Positions 14,201-25,371 of a DNA stretch of 64,000 bases are shown here, piece after piece (the first letter of the stretch is position 1; every line of letters starts with the position of its first letter). The notes under the pieces are model-generated. The model did not search any database, was not told the origin of the DNA, and saw nothing but the letters and a program-made list of their open reading frames with translations. The DNA is from Amborella trichopoda (lineage: Eukaryota; Streptophyta; Magnoliopsida; Amborellales; Amborellaceae): contig NW_006499751.1 in the NCBI RefSeq assembly GCF_000471905.2, positions 2,378,685 to 2,442,684 of the forward strand, in the 5' to 3' direction. Position numbers and translations under genes: made by a program.

Positions 14201-17200
14201 AATAGAGAAAGGCAATTGATTAATTTTATGGTGTACTATCACAAGGGGACAGTTTTCTTAAGGTCTATGGATACCTCCGAGATAATTACGCTTAGGGAAG
14301 CCTTATTTGAGTTGTGTAAGGAGGTGGGGCCACAAAATGTTTGTCTTATTTATTACAGAAAATACAATCAACCTCCCCCTTGAGGGGGCACTTACTGCAA
14401 AATCCCACAATCATTTAGACATCTTATATAGCCCATTGTATAGATTTAATGGTATAGGATGTATAGAAAATGCCAAAGGATATAGATGTGCTACTAACTA
14501 CTACACACTAAAAATATTTTGCAGCAAAATGATGGCCTAAGAGCCATGGTTACATTGGCTGCCTGGCGAGATTCTGTATGGGGCTAAGAAGACCAGTGGG
14601 AAAGACATCAAGGATTTGATTTTTAGCATTTAGTTCTGGACCAATGTGAGCAATATAATTTGAGTTATAGAACCCTCAGTGAAGGTTTTGAGGATTGAAG
14701 ATAGTAATTCAAGGCCTGCTATAGGGTACATCAGTGAGAAAATGGATAAGGCCAAAGAGGCTATGGCAAAAACGTTTCAACAAAGGAAGACCAGTGTGAG
14801 AAGTATTTGGACATTATAGATGACAGATGGGATAGGCAGCTGCATCACCCTAAAAATGCAGTTGCTTATTATCTCAACCACCAATTCTTCTACAAGAAGG
14901 CGACAAAATCAACTCATCCGAAGATTTTGGGGGCTTGCGTACCACAATGGAGAATTTACCCCCTAATATGCATATGCAGTGACTATCAGAAAGGAGGTAT
15001 GCACATATTAGAATGCATTAGGAGGATTAGGGAGACCAATGGCAATCCCCTTGCATGATGAAATCCTCCCAAGTAATTCATTTTATTAATTTATTTTTTA
15101 TTAACTCATTATATTTTTTTTCTGATTACCTTTAATTCTCTAATCTATATTATTCAACTTCCATTTCCAGCGGTTTGGTGGGGACATTCACAACCTTCAG
15201 AAATTCATAATATGTATTCTCAGCCACACTTGTAGTGCAAGTGGCTACTAGAAGAATTTGAACAATTTCCAGTGCATTCACATAGACAAGCGAAATAAGT
15301 AGGAACACAAAACACTAAATGACTTGGTCTTTGTGCAATACACCTGAACTTGAGGGAGAGGTAATAGGCTCTTGTCTTATTTTTCCAATAAGGTCCTTGT
15401 ATTTTATGTTTAAAATATACAATTTGAAATGTTATAAAATGTAGGACCATGAAAAAAACAATGCACTTGGGGACCCAATTGACTTAGAGAAAATCGATAT
15501 TGTGGAAGAATGGGTCGTCGAGAAAGAGAGAGGGCAGCTCTTGAAGGTTATGAAGACCAACTAGAGTATCAGATGTGGATGGAACCGCTACAAGGAGGTA
15601 AATTTGAGTTTGATATTTTGATGTTTTAACTTTATGCACTTTAAGGATGCAAGCATGTATCGTACTACTTATGTAAGTTTTATCATGGGTGATGTAGATG
15701 ATGATGGTGAAGAGGTTGATACAAAGGAACCTAATGATAAGCAAGGAGATAAAAATGTTGTTGATGAAGAAGACTATTGTTACATTTGATTTCAGTATGT
15801 CACTTAGTAAGTGTAACAAACTTTCAAGGACTATGGTATGTTGATTGTGGAGCTGTGGACCTGTGGATCTATACTTTTTAAAAACCACCATACCCATGTC
15901 ATGACTATGGTTGGGTACTGACTTTCATATGATATTATGAGCTTTCCATTTTGTGCCCTAGACCATTTTTGACGTGTATCATTGTACTTATTGCTTCATG
16001 GTTTATTTTTGTTTCTGATAATTCTTTGAATATCTGCTTTTCTAATTTTTTCTTATTTTCCATAATTTTCTCTATCAAATTACATTTTGTCCTTATTTTT
16101 CCTTATTTGACCAGTCTAACAAGTGAACTCGTCCAGACTGGCCAGTTGAAAACAATCTAAGGCAAATTAAAGAAGAGAAAAGAAGTGAGATGTGAAAGTG
16201 TAGTACTAGAGAGAGAGAGAAGAAAGAAGAAAGAGAAGAGAGAGAAATATGAGAGGGAAGAGAATAGAGAGAGAAAGGAGAGTAGTGTGTAGGCCAAGAA
16301 AGACTAGCACACACCTCTTATTCATATCAATATGTTTACCTAATTATTCCCTCAAAAAAAAAAATATGTTTACGTAATTACAGTACTTCCTTTTTTAATG
16401 AGAAAGGACATAATAAGTCCTAAACAAAATAAAAGACATTTATACCCATAAAAAACAACAATACTTAACTATTTCTAACAGTCCCCTTCAAGCTGGTGCA
16501 TAGCATCAATTATGCCCAGCTTGCTTGTGATATCTTGTAGTCTATCCTATCTAACAGTTGTAGTGAAGATATCTGCAAGTCAATCTTTAGACATCCCATG
16601 AGGAGTATGAATGATTTTGGCAACAACTTTCTCTTTAACAAAGTGACAATCTACTTCAATGTGTTTAGCCCTTTATGATATACCGGATTCTCGAAGATAT
16701 AAGATGGTAGCTTTATGGTCACCGTACAAACTCATGGGAAGCCTAGCTTTAACCCCCAAATCAAAGAGAACACTTTTGATCCACATTACTTTACATGTAC
16801 CATGCCATAGCCCTGTATTCTGCTTAAGCACTTGATCTTGCGACCACATTTTATTTCCTGGTTTCCAAGAAACCAAATTTCCTAGAAAGGTACAACAACC
16901 AGCTGTGGGTCTCCTATCAATTTGGCGTCCAGCCTAATCAGCATCAGAGTAAATAGCAACATCAGAATGCCCTTGATTAGAGAAAATATCCCTACCCTTA
17001 GAGCAGACTTTAGATATCTTCAAGTAACTGTCTCATTTCTCCATGAAGTTTATATTTGACTTCAATAGGAGCATCAGCTGGTCTAGATCCCAACATCCTA
17101 ATTTATTATAATAGTGCAGCACATATTTTCTTTGGGAGCTGGCTACCCTTTCTTCGATCATGCCACTTTATATCCCCATAAATACTTAAGGGGCACCTAA

Positions 17201-20200
17201 ATCTTTGATATGGAATATGATGCTTAGATATGATGTAAGATCTTCAATGTCGTTCACATTGTCCCCTATCATAACAGTATCACCAATCCACTATAAGAGT
17301 TGGAATCCCAACACTATTCTTCTTCACAAAGATCGTATGATCAGCCTGACTTCTTTTTAAACCCAAATTTCACAATACCTCACTCAATTTTTCAAACCAC
17401 GCTCTAAGAGACTGTTTAAGTCCATATATCATCTTCTTTATCTTGCACACCTTTCCTGGGTCCCCCTTAATCTAAAACCCTGAAGGCATGACCATATAGA
17501 TTTTTTCTTGGATATCTCGATGCACTAATAATGCATTCTTTACATTTAGGGGTGGAGAGACCAATATTTATTAGCTGCTGAAGAAAGAATGATCCTCACA
17601 ATGTTCAACTTGACCACAAGAGCAAAAGTGTCCCACTAGTCTATGCCAGGAGTCCGAGTGAAGCCTTTTACAACCAATCTAACCTTATACCTTTCAACAG
17701 TGCCAACAGCTTTGTACTTCACAATGTATACCCATTGACATCCTATGACCTTCTTCCCTTTGAAAAGATTGGTGATTTCCCATGTATTATTTTGCTCAAG
17801 CGTTAACATCTCAACACCCATAGCAGCCTTCCATTGAGGTTGTAAAAGAGCCTCTACAACACAGAAAAAGTATTTCAACAGAAGACAAAGCTAATGAAGG
17901 AATGATAAGAAGACAACATTGGATTATAAGATGAAAAGTTCCCCATAGGATGTTGAGTGCAAGAAAGCTTAACCTTGCGTACAAGTCCAAATTAGGACAC
18001 TCCGAGAAGGTGGAAGATTTATCAGAGTCGGGAATAATTCATGATTCTGCATTACCATTCGGGGTATAATTGTTTAAGACACTTCAGATTGTAACACCGA
18101 CCTCTAAAAAGAGAAAAAACAATAAAAAACTTCAGGTTGCAACATCTTCTTTCCCCTAGTATACATCTTCAACTCCTTGTAAGGGTGTACACCATTCTCT
18201 TTAGATGAAAGTGGTGTGGGTATAGGAAGGAGAACCACTGATATGCTCTCTTCACTAAAATGTATCTTATCCTCCCCCTGACAAGAGTACTCATGATAGA
18301 TAAGAAGCAGGGAACAGATTCAAAGAAACTAACATCCATAGAGACATAGCAGACCATGATTACGAGGAACTAGAGCGACGGGAGGTCCAGGATCTGAAGC
18401 AGGTATGTGAGAGTGAAGGAGGCTCGAAGATCCGTAGTTGAGGGAACAAGTTCCTTACATCATGAAGTAAAGGGATCAAGATCCCTAGGATTAAGGGAAC
18501 ACGTTCCATAACTGCCTAAGAGCAAATCTTAAACTGAATGAGGTCATTGTTCATCGAGCCTAGGATTGAGGCTCCCAAAGATCAATTATTTGCAGTATTC
18601 TAGTTTAAAAGTTAATTCCACAATTCAATTATTTAAGCAAGTTTCACTCCAACAATTGCTCATATGGGTCCATTACAAAAATTGGGCATCTACCTATATT
18701 GGTCTGCCTATGTATGCAGACAAACCCATTTTTGGCATAGACATCATGAGAATAAAAGATCTCCATGAGCTAAAGATACAAGAAAAAAGGCATAGACTGA
18801 TGACACTAGAAACAAGGTAAATAATTGAATTTACCGCATTATTTTGTACTATATTTCATTGTACTTTTTCTTCTTTGAAAGAAGCTGATGGTTATTTTAT
18901 AAAAACAAAGAATGCACAACAATAGTAAAAGATGTCAATATGGTATCTCGATACACCTAAGGATTCATCGTCAACATTATCTAAGCCTTATCCCAACTCT
19001 TTGGGGTCAGTCACACGAATCTTGTACTACCATTACGCTCTATCAAGGGACATACCCTCAATCAAACCACAAGTCACCACATCTCTTCTACTTCCATCCA
19101 TTTTTTTTGGGCTTTCCTTCCATTTGAACAAAATCGCCTCTTCTAACCGGTGTTGTATTAGGTCCACGCTTTTCATGGCCAACCCACCTCAGTTTACTTT
19201 CCCTCATCTTATCACCTATTGGAGCCACCACTTAGTTGCCTCAAATGTATTCATTTTGAATTCTATTATTTCTTGTCTTGCCACTCATCCATCTCAACAT
19301 GCTCGTCTCAGCAACAATTATCCTACAGATATGTTATTTCTTGACTGCCCAACATTCTACCTCATAAAGCATGGCTGGTTTTACAGTTGTCCTATAGAAC
19401 TTCAACCACTTTGTTAGCACGACAGGTAGAATTTAATTAGTTGATTTTATGTGGGAATAGCACTAACTCCTTCCTAGGCAGAATATAGTAGAATATTTAT
19501 AGTACATGATATCAACAAAATAACAGTATTCTTCTACTTTTATCTCTTTTTAGTTACTTGTAATCATCTCCACAGCACTATGATGACACATCAATATTTT
19601 GAATTGATATTTAAATAGTTCATTTTATTCTTTTGCTTTTCCTTTTTTATGTTACCTCCTGTTATAAATACTTGTCATTACTCGAAAACAAAAAATTTAC
19701 TCCTCACAACTAAATCATATTTACAAATCTGCTTGTTTAGCCTAAATTACTTCTATGATTTGCTTTTGCTTCTGGATTAAGTCCACAAGTCAGAGTTCTT
19801 TTGCAAACACTACTAGTCAAGAAAAACAATTACTTTCAATTGTTCTCTGATGAACTAACGAATCAAAATACAATTCATAACATATTGAGGCAACAAAAGG
19901 ATGAGTCAATGCCATATAGAAGGAAGTCAGATATGATACAGTAAGGTATCAACATAGTGTCACCTCAATATCTAGATTTGAGGACATGAAAACCATTACC
20001 CTAAGCATGACATACCCAAATTGAAAGGAAAGTAAGAAACATCATCATTTATATCAAAGATAATGGCTGGAAGCACTTACTAAAACAAATGATTATGACA
20101 TAAAACTGTTAACCATCTCAATAGTTTTCAATTGGGGAAAAGCAAAAAATTCAGAAGTAATTGGCAAAAAAAGGTTCTCCTATAAAACAATAAGGCATTT

Positions 20201-23200
20201 CCAGGTTAGTTTCACCACATACATCAACGAATTCTCACAACGCTCCAGAATTAAATGGCGATCTTCTCCTTCACCAACAGATTCATGTGCTAACCTGGAA
20301 AAATAAAATTATCATAAGTATGCTATGCAGAAACAACTCATGCATTAAATAAAGGCAGGTACCGAATGGTTATTCTTTTAATCTTGAATTCGGAAAGAAT
20401 TGAATCTCTACAAGAAACTAAAATTGCAGCCAAAAGATATTATACTCATGTACTGCACATACAATATACACATTTGATCACAAAAAGAGAGGAAAATGAA
20501 TACCCGAAAATCTCTGCAAGACGATGTAGAAGCATGCGGTGGTAAGGATTCATTGGTACAAGCTCCAAGACAGCCTCGAAGCTGAGATCCAACAGAGCCC
20601 ATTCATTTTATGGGCGCAAAGTCAATTTAGTGACACTACACCACACTAAATGGTTCATATCCCAGAAGACCTTTAGACAATGCTGCAACTAGCAGTCCAT
20701 CGAACACTAAACATTTTCCAAAACTGAGCTTATAAACATGGACTGACAAATGATAGAATTGTGCTGCTAATGCTTGAGCAATTAAAAAAGGAATAAGGAA
20801 CTCCAAATCTAGGTAATAATGTGAAAGGGAAATTGTTCACAGTTCTAGATGTAATTCTTACTATCATTCTATAAAAGCTAAAGACAAAACACCATCCCCA
20901 CAACCCATTACCCCCCCCCCCCCAACCAAAAAAAAAACAAAAAAAACCAAAAACAAAAACCAGGAGAAAACTCCTTTATTCCATGGATTGAGGAGAAACT
21001 TGCTATGTTTTTATTTTGGATAAGCAAAACTTCTATAAATTGTGAAAGCAAGTATGAAGTGCTCAGCATGGCGCATACAAACAAAGAAGTAATCAGCAAA
21101 AAGAAGAATGAGACCTCCCTCCCTCCCACTAGTGACCCAGTTGGGCCAACTAGGGCAATGGAATAAATATATAAATAACTTATACGCCTTATATAGCACT
21201 AATGAAACAAAAACATTTGATGTAACTTGGACCAACCAGAATTGTTCTAGATTGCGTTGTCCCAACCAAGCTTGAAAGACCCAATCAAATCTATGGACTA
21301 GACTTTCATCCATGTTTCCCCTTGTTTTACCCACACATATCTATGTTTCTCCTGATTTTCCCAAATTGCTCATGCAATTCAACAAAATTTCTTGTCTCCT
21401 TCATATGATTTCCTAGGCATCATCATCATCATCATCTGAGCCTCATCCCAACAATTACGGTAGGCTACACAAATCATGTTCCACCATTTGATTTCCTCGG
21501 CATACTTACAAAAAATACTTGCCATGTGTTTGATCACTATGCTTCATCTGGTGACTTTTTTGTATGGCAAGTTGGGTGCATCCAGAATGACATAACCAAT
21601 GTATTTATGAATATGTAGATTAAGAACTCCAAACCAGAGTTTATTTGAGGGGCGAGTGAGGACATTAAAAGAGTGGCTAAGGAGCCATGTGTATATCTAC
21701 CGCATCAACCATCTCCACTGGTCATTCATCCAAAGGTTTCAGAAGCTCATAGAGACTTGGGTAAAGGCAAATATAGGTGCTTTGGATGTTCCCGAGCTGC
21801 AGAATTTAATAGAACCTAATCTGTGTAACAATGTGATTTTCTCTTCTTTTTTTTTCTTCATAGGACTTTCTGAAATAATATTCTTTACCACTTACCATAT
21901 GACCTTTACATCCAAAAAGGCACTACAGTTAACAAATTAAGAGAAACCCATGTTGTTCCATTTCAGGATAACGACCTTGCTGACTAAGCATTCAATACCA
22001 TTAAATATATTCAGATGACTATCCTTCTATGCACATGTCAACCTTAAGAAAAGTGGCTCATAGGTTCTAGAAATAATATGCATTTACAACATGGAACTCC
22101 AATTTTCAACAGGAAATATTTTGCAATAGAGATCTGGTCCCCTCGACTCATATAAAGATAAATAGTGCTCTTACCATGTATTTCGTTGAAGGAATTCGAC
22201 TAGGATATCTTCCATTGAAAGAATAAGATGCTTACAAGGTAAGTTATCTTTAATAAGAAAAGCCAATTCTTCCACCTGTAATTGGGAAGATACGGATATA
22301 AATATATGGATGGCTACAGCAGAGAGAGTTGAACTCAATAAAAAGACAAAAACCACAAAAACCAGGCACCACTTTCGGATGTACTTAGATGAGGTCAAAT
22401 GCCAGTCGGCTTAGTCAAGGAATTCCAAATAACCAGATCATTCCAAATCAAAACACATGAAACACAAATTGCAAAGCAGATGAAATACACAATAATATTG
22501 TATCCAATTTGTAACACAAAATATTGACAAGAGTTCCAAAATAAGTTAGAAATGTGATGTAAAATATAAGAGAAACAGTACCCCATGGTGAGCAAAAGAA
22601 GCTCCAATCGCTATCTTTCTTTTTGGAAAAGCCTTCGCGATGAACGCTCATGCACTACACTATAAAGTAGAAGGCTACTTCCTAAGTAAAGGCAAACAGC
22701 TCATGCTACCCGTACTTTATCTAAAGGGCGAACAGCTCATGCTTCTTTTCCTTGATTTACCAAAATAATTGACTTATCTTATTATAATTGACTTATCTTA
22801 TTTTTAATCAATGACTTCCTAGATAGCTATAATGACCTTCACGAATTGGTGGGAGGCTGTAAAATGGAACATAAGTAGAATTTAGTCAGGTTTTTCTTAT
22901 AATATACAATTTGGTCATTGGAGTAAATTTGCATGTCTATGGTCCAGGGCAGCTTAGGGTTAAGGACTTTAAGGACGATGAGCAAATTCCTAAATGTTAA
23001 GGGGTAGCAATGATTTTGAAGACAAGTTTTTGCAGTCTACTAGCCCAACCTCTGGCCAAGAGCCATTGGTCAAGAACATGGAAAAGATGGGGATAGACCG
23101 ATTTGGTGCATACGCATTAGAAGTACTTTAGGATTAGGAAACATAGACAGGGGAGTTGGCAGATTTATAGGTATGCCTTGAAAGAGGTGTGCCTTATAGA

Positions 23201-24894
23201 CAGTTTTGGACAAAAGATAGCAGGAGTGGGCAAGTGTGCAACATTTCTCATTCAGATTGTCCATCTGAAATCTCTAAAGATTGATTTGAAAACCCAAACC
23301 TCTGCTGTCTCATGCTTAATCTTTTCTTGGGTGGCCACTCTCGATTTGATCACTATGATAAATAACCTAAAAAACGTGAAATTCAAACCCAGCATTTACT
23401 TCGTGTATAAGAACAAAGGAGAATGACAGATGATAACAAGTGTGGGCTCCTTGGATTTTCCTTATACGAGCAAGGTTGGCAATGTTTCTTGAACCTATTT
23501 GTTAACTTTTATTTTGGCTAGGTCTGTTTTAGCAGTTTTGTGTGATGCTAGAATTGTTGAGGCCCTTTTGCACAACTGCTGGCATGATGCACCACTTCCT
23601 GAAAGAGGTTGATTACATTGGAAATGCTATAGAAGGAAATAGTCAATTTTCTCTTAAAAAAAAGGGAGAAGGAAATAATAAAATTCGTAATGAAGTACAG
23701 ATAATTGGGGTGTTTTTGAGAGAGAGGAAAACCTGGTTTAATAATCTCACAGGCTTTGCTAAAAAAACAAATTTGATGGATTCAAAGAAACCAACCTCAT
23801 TCAATAGTAGCACAATACACCCGTGTAGCAAAATTCCTTCATCTAGAGCATGGCCATTTGCCAAAACAATCTTTAGAGACCAACATTTATGGTATGCGGT
23901 AACATTTCTCAGAAACCTATGACTGACAAAGAGATTGTAAGGTAGTGTTTATGGTATGCGGCAACATTTCTCAGAAACCTATGACTGACAAAGAGATTGT
24001 AAGGTAGTCTGGAAATCAAAACTCTGCTGAGCCATGTATTAGTAGCCCCTTGACTGGTCTAGGGTACTTTTCAAACCTTTTCCCTGACCATTTATTGGTG
24101 GAGCGAGAATCTCACTATGCTCATGGAAAAATTCTCATGTAAACAAAGAGAATATGTGTTGTTTTCTCCCTATGTAACGAAGAGAAGTTCATCGGAAGGT
24201 AGAGCCCCTCGAACAAACAAGAGGTAAGAGAGAGTAACTATCCACTGGGGGTAATGAATAGATCCCATTAGATAGGTTTCTTATACATGTCTCATTGGTC
24301 GCATTGCTCATTGAAATAGATAATCACCTGGCCTGAGAACTACTTATAACTGTCATCTATTAAAGGGAAAAACGAGAGACAGAGAGAGAAAATTTTACAT
24401 TCCAATTTCTGATGTACCTGGATTCAACATATACAGTTTTCTAGTTCACAATGTTTCCTGTGATGAAGTACAAAGAATACATGCAAGAAGAAACTATAAG
24501 AGATATTGCTAGAAAATATGTGAAAAGGACTCTCATGTCGCCTTTCCCAGGTTATTCATATGGCAAACACGTCAAAATTTCTAGGTCAAAATTAAATCAT
24601 GCACAGGAGAAGCAATTCCATTTAGTTCACTCGCGATTCTTAACCATTATTTTGCCTATCAACTTTTTTTTGTTTTTGTGCTTGTTTCAAATATTACGAA
24701 GAAACTCGCAAAAGAACAATAGAAAGCACATGCGTAAAGAAAAACATGAATCCTGAAGGGAACAACAAAGAGAAAAGAAATACCATAGCAAATTGATCCA
24801 TGGCAATGATTTGGAGGTCAAGGGTTGCAGTTGAAATTTGAGATAGGGAACCGTGGATAATATTCAGCACTCGCTTCAGAACTCCATCGTTCAT
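8157..24894 (-). CDS. R3H-domain protein gene, 5' part (five exons; 3' end not in view)
   Basis: R3H domains bind single-stranded RNA or DNA through an RxxxH motif. Here the motif is R86-MLL-H90 in YHRMLLHRLAEIFG, spread over exons 3 and 4, followed by DRHLILERC and IPAILVSDILWQHDE, as in plant R3H proteins of the At1g03250 type (recalled, not searched). Exons at 24894-24784, 22275-22175, 20581-20504, 20294-20223 and 8254-8157 join in frame (111+101+78+72+98 bp, 153 codons plus 1 base) with GT donors and AG acceptors throughout. The start at 24894 is the first in-frame ATG. M32 (MDQFAMVEEL) may be the conserved start, which would make the first 31 residues optional. Introns are 2508, 1593, 209 and 11968 bp; intron 4 is filled with transposons. 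Exon 5 ends at a GTGAGT donor, so more exons are expected to the left, perhaps outside the window. No break was seen in the visible exons. Confidence 0.85.
8345..9423 (+). mobile_element. RTE-clade LINE, 5'-truncated 3' part
   Basis: Plus-strand translations give LEKAYDRVPRYLIWWELEK (8375), LHQGSALSPYL, the RT catalytic box as FADDIILI (8617-8640), then the C-terminal stretch ending GRPKRTWLEVLIKDMGTYDL (9240-9300). This is the typical order of the plant RTE reverse transcriptase tail. The 3' end has CCCCAAATAATTGGGAAAAGG followed by a (GAT)n tail near 9400-9421. Frames shift several times between these parts, so it is dead. The endonuclease and the RT fingers are missing at the 5' side. It sits in intron 4 of the R3H gene, antisense, about 90 bp from the exon 5 acceptor. 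Confidence 0.88.
9424..10924. other. Intron 4 sequence without recognised feature
   Basis: AT-rich, only short ORFs on either strand with no family I recognise, and no clear repeat. Confidence 0.5.
10925..11699 (+). mobile_element. L1-type LINE 3' end with RNase H domain
   Basis: The ORF at 11011-11490 contains KLNIDGASVQNPGLAGRGGV and LEEGIRLAIQ..VESDSSILVNAI, the RNase H-like (RVT_3) domain found at the end of plant L1 elements and in related host genes. It continues in another frame from about 11470 (REANMVADALAKKA), so one frameshift separates the parts. The tail reads GGGGGCCTTCTGCCCCACTG and ends in a short poly(A) at 11690-11698, typical of plant L1 3' ends. The 5' limit is uncertain. 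It lies in intron 4 of the R3H gene. Confidence 0.8.
11700..13479. other. Intron 4 sequence; possible hAT left end
   Basis: No gene seen. Bases 11994-12060 form an alternating purine-pyrimidine tract (ATGTGCACGCGCGCACGCAC). Near 12230-12400 is a block with repeated GGTCCAT/GACCAAT motifs that resembles the subterminal region of some hAT elements. It starts near CAGTATTGTTAAAAGC, but no convincing matching end was found. A 22-base stretch (GATATTGCTATGGTTCT...) is duplicated near 13134 and 13168. Confidence 0.4.
13480..15620 (+). mobile_element. hAT-family transposase remnant (BED/DUF659 type)
   Basis: A BED-finger-like piece lies at ~13500-13650 (GGVILCVKEHLSHKRSNVAK). The DUF659-type core lies at ~14180-14330 (KGTVFLRSMDTS, LREALFELCKEVG). 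The segment before the catalytic end lies at ~14600-14900 (DRWDRQLHHPKNAVAYYLN). The C-terminal dimerisation region is at ~15170-15340 (GGDIHNLQKFIICILSHTCS). The parts lie in different frames with in-frame stops, so it is a pseudogene; one large gap (the target-DNA-binding middle) seems missing. Terminal inverted repeats were not established. Intron 4 of the R3H gene, antisense. Confidence 0.8.
15621..16198. other. Sequence between hAT remnant and copia LTR
   Basis: AT-rich, no gene seen; may hold the hAT 3' end. A weak resemblance of 16100-16150 (reverse strand) to 12230-12270 could be decayed inverted termini, but was not convincing. Confidence 0.35.
16199..16480 (-). repeat. Copia C2 3' LTR
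   Basis: On the minus strand the LTR begins TGTTAGAAATAG at 16480 and carries a CT-rich block (16203-16285) typical of the 3' side of copia LTRs. The far end is set at a CA at 16199-16200 (AGTACTACA), but without the partner LTR this limit is a guess. Confidence 0.55.
16199..18360 (-). mobile_element. Ty1/copia 3' portion (C2): RT-RNase H and 3' LTR
   Basis: Minus-strand translations give copia pol in order from high to low coordinate: a linker just before RT (CYVSMDVSFFE, ~18350-18310), the RT start (LEQNNTWEITN, KGKKVIGCQWVYIVKYKA, ~17800-17690), then the RT core and RNase H down to ~16500. An 11-base purine-rich tract (TTGAAGGGGAC on the minus strand, 16481-16491) abuts TGTTAG at 16480, the start of the 3' LTR. 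Gag, integrase and 5' LTR are absent. Broken, roughly ten breaks or more. It is in the same orientation as the R3H gene, in its intron 4. The RT resembles C1. Confidence 0.88.
18361..18949. other. Intron 4 sequence without recognised feature
   Basis: May include decayed copia integrase sequence near 18361-18550; otherwise nothing recognised. Confidence 0.4.
18950..19425 (-). mobile_element. RTE-clade LINE 3' end (second copy)
   Basis: Read on the minus strand from 19425 down, the translation follows the RTE C-terminus: FYRTTVKPAMLYEVECWAVK, then MLRWMSGKTR, then RWVGHEKRG. The 3' end is at low coordinate: minus-strand GACTGACCCCAAAGAGTTGG and then GATAAGGCTTAGATAATG, which matches the tail of the copy at 8.3-9.4 kb. 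The tail repeat has decayed (TTGACGATGAATCC). In-frame stops and shifts make it dead. Intron 4 of the R3H gene, same orientation. Confidence 0.8.
19426..20222. other. Intron 4 sequence without recognised feature
   Basis: AT-rich, no ORF or repeat of note; ends at the GTATGT donor of exon 4 (20222 on the minus strand). Confidence 0.5.
20223..20294 (-). CDS. R3H gene exon 4
   Basis: 72 bp after acceptor TTTTCCAG. Completes G97 and encodes LAHESVGEGEDRHLILERC then ENSL, ending in phase 2 at donor GTATGT. The intron between exons 3 and 4 is only 209 bp. Confidence 0.88.
20504..20581 (-). CDS. R3H gene exon 3
   Basis: 78 bp after the acceptor ATCTCAG. Encodes CFEAVLELVPMNPYHRMLL and HRLAEIF, including the RxxxH signature, and ends in phase 2 at donor GTATTC. 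An upstream in-frame extension (EWALLDLS) is open but is better read as the acceptor's pyrimidine tract. Confidence 0.88.
20582..22174 (-). other. Intron 2 of the R3H gene
   Basis: 1593 bp bounded by donor GTAAGA and acceptor ATCTCAG. Holds a run of 13 C (20911-20923) followed by A-rich sequence, and a 66-bp LINE tail insertion (21421-21486). No gene seen. Confidence 0.7.
21421..21486 (-). mobile_element. Very short RTE-LINE 3' tail insertion with target duplication
   Basis: On the minus strand it reads TGGTGGAACATGATTTGTGT, then a TTGGGATGAGGCTCAG-like end and (ATG)n, the same 3' end as the longer RTE copies. It is flanked by a 17-base direct repeat with three mismatches: TATGATTTCCTAGGCAT (21404-21420) and TTTGATTTCCTCGGCAT (21487-21503). 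This is the expected mark of target-primed insertion of an extremely 5'-truncated LINE. Confidence 0.75.
22175..22275 (-). CDS. R3H gene exon 2
   Basis: 101 bp after the acceptor TTACAG. Encodes VEELAFLIKDNLPCKHLILS and then MEDILVEFLQRNT, ending in phase 2 at donor GTAAGA. This leader segment is typical of the plant R3H family. Confidence 0.85.
22276..24783 (-). other. Intron 1 of the R3H gene
   Basis: 2508 bp from donor GTATTT (24783) to acceptor TTACAG. No gene or transposon recognised. It holds one tandem 62-bp duplication (separate entry). Confidence 0.65.
23886..24009. repeat. Tandem duplication of a 62-bp unit
   Basis: Copies 23886-23947 and 23948-24009 start TTTATGGTATGCGG and end GTAAGGTAGT. 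They differ by one internal base (T/C) and the last base, so the duplication is recent compared with the surrounding transposons. Confidence 0.92.
24784..24894 (-). CDS. R3H gene exon 1
   Basis: Starts at ATG (24894-24892) and encodes 37 residues ending MDQFAM, then donor GTATTT at 24783. The upstream minus-strand sequence is CT/GA-rich, as in a plant 5' leader. Exon 2 follows in phase 0. Confidence 0.75.
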
Positions 24895-25371
24895 GAAACC
24901 CTAGAATCACCATCACGTCTCTCTCCCTCTCTCTCTCCTGTTTACTCGGATCGGGAAATTTTAGTCGCAAAGGCAAAGACTCGACGATCACAGAATTTTT
25001 ATCCCTCTTTTCTTCTGGAAATTTTGTTAATGTCTGTATTTTTTGTGTTTACATTGGAAAACTACAAAATTTGCACCCGGTTTCTACGCCGGCTTGTATG
25101 TAGATAATGGAGATCATGAATATGAAAAATTAAATAAACTTTAAGGACATGGAAATCAACTATATAAAAAAATAAATAAATCTTTAAAATTAAATATAAT
25201 AATTCTAGTGAAAAAACATTGTTAGTTTTCACTATTTTAAGATGGAACACCTACTTGCATCTACCTTTAAAAAGGATGCTTTACCCTTTTTGAACTAAAT
25301 ATATAGAAATGTGATCCCACATGAAATAATTTTCTTTTTATTCTTTATATTCCTCTTTAATATTTTATATT
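24895..25371 (-). promoter_or_regulatory. 5' leader and proximal promoter of the R3H gene
   Basis: Directly upstream of the ATG at 24894. The minus strand has a GA-rich run at 24911-24942 (CT-rich on plus), common in plant 5' leaders. No convincing TATA box seen, so the start of transcription is unknown. The upstream side is cut off by the Mutator-like element at 25372. Confidence 0.5.
25363..25371. repeat. 9-bp target-site duplication TTTTATATT (left)
   Basis: Identical to 28397-28405 on the other side of the Mutator-like element. Confidence 0.85.

Noticed and set aside
20582-20605. In-frame extension of exon 3 (EWALLDLS)
   Set aside because: It is better read as the acceptor's upstream tract ending CTCAG; using 20581 as the exon start keeps the phase with exon 2 and fits the family.
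20911-20950. Poly-C then A-rich tract as a regulatory element or LINE tail
   Set aside because: Simple homopolymer runs with no adjoining element; could even be sequencing noise.
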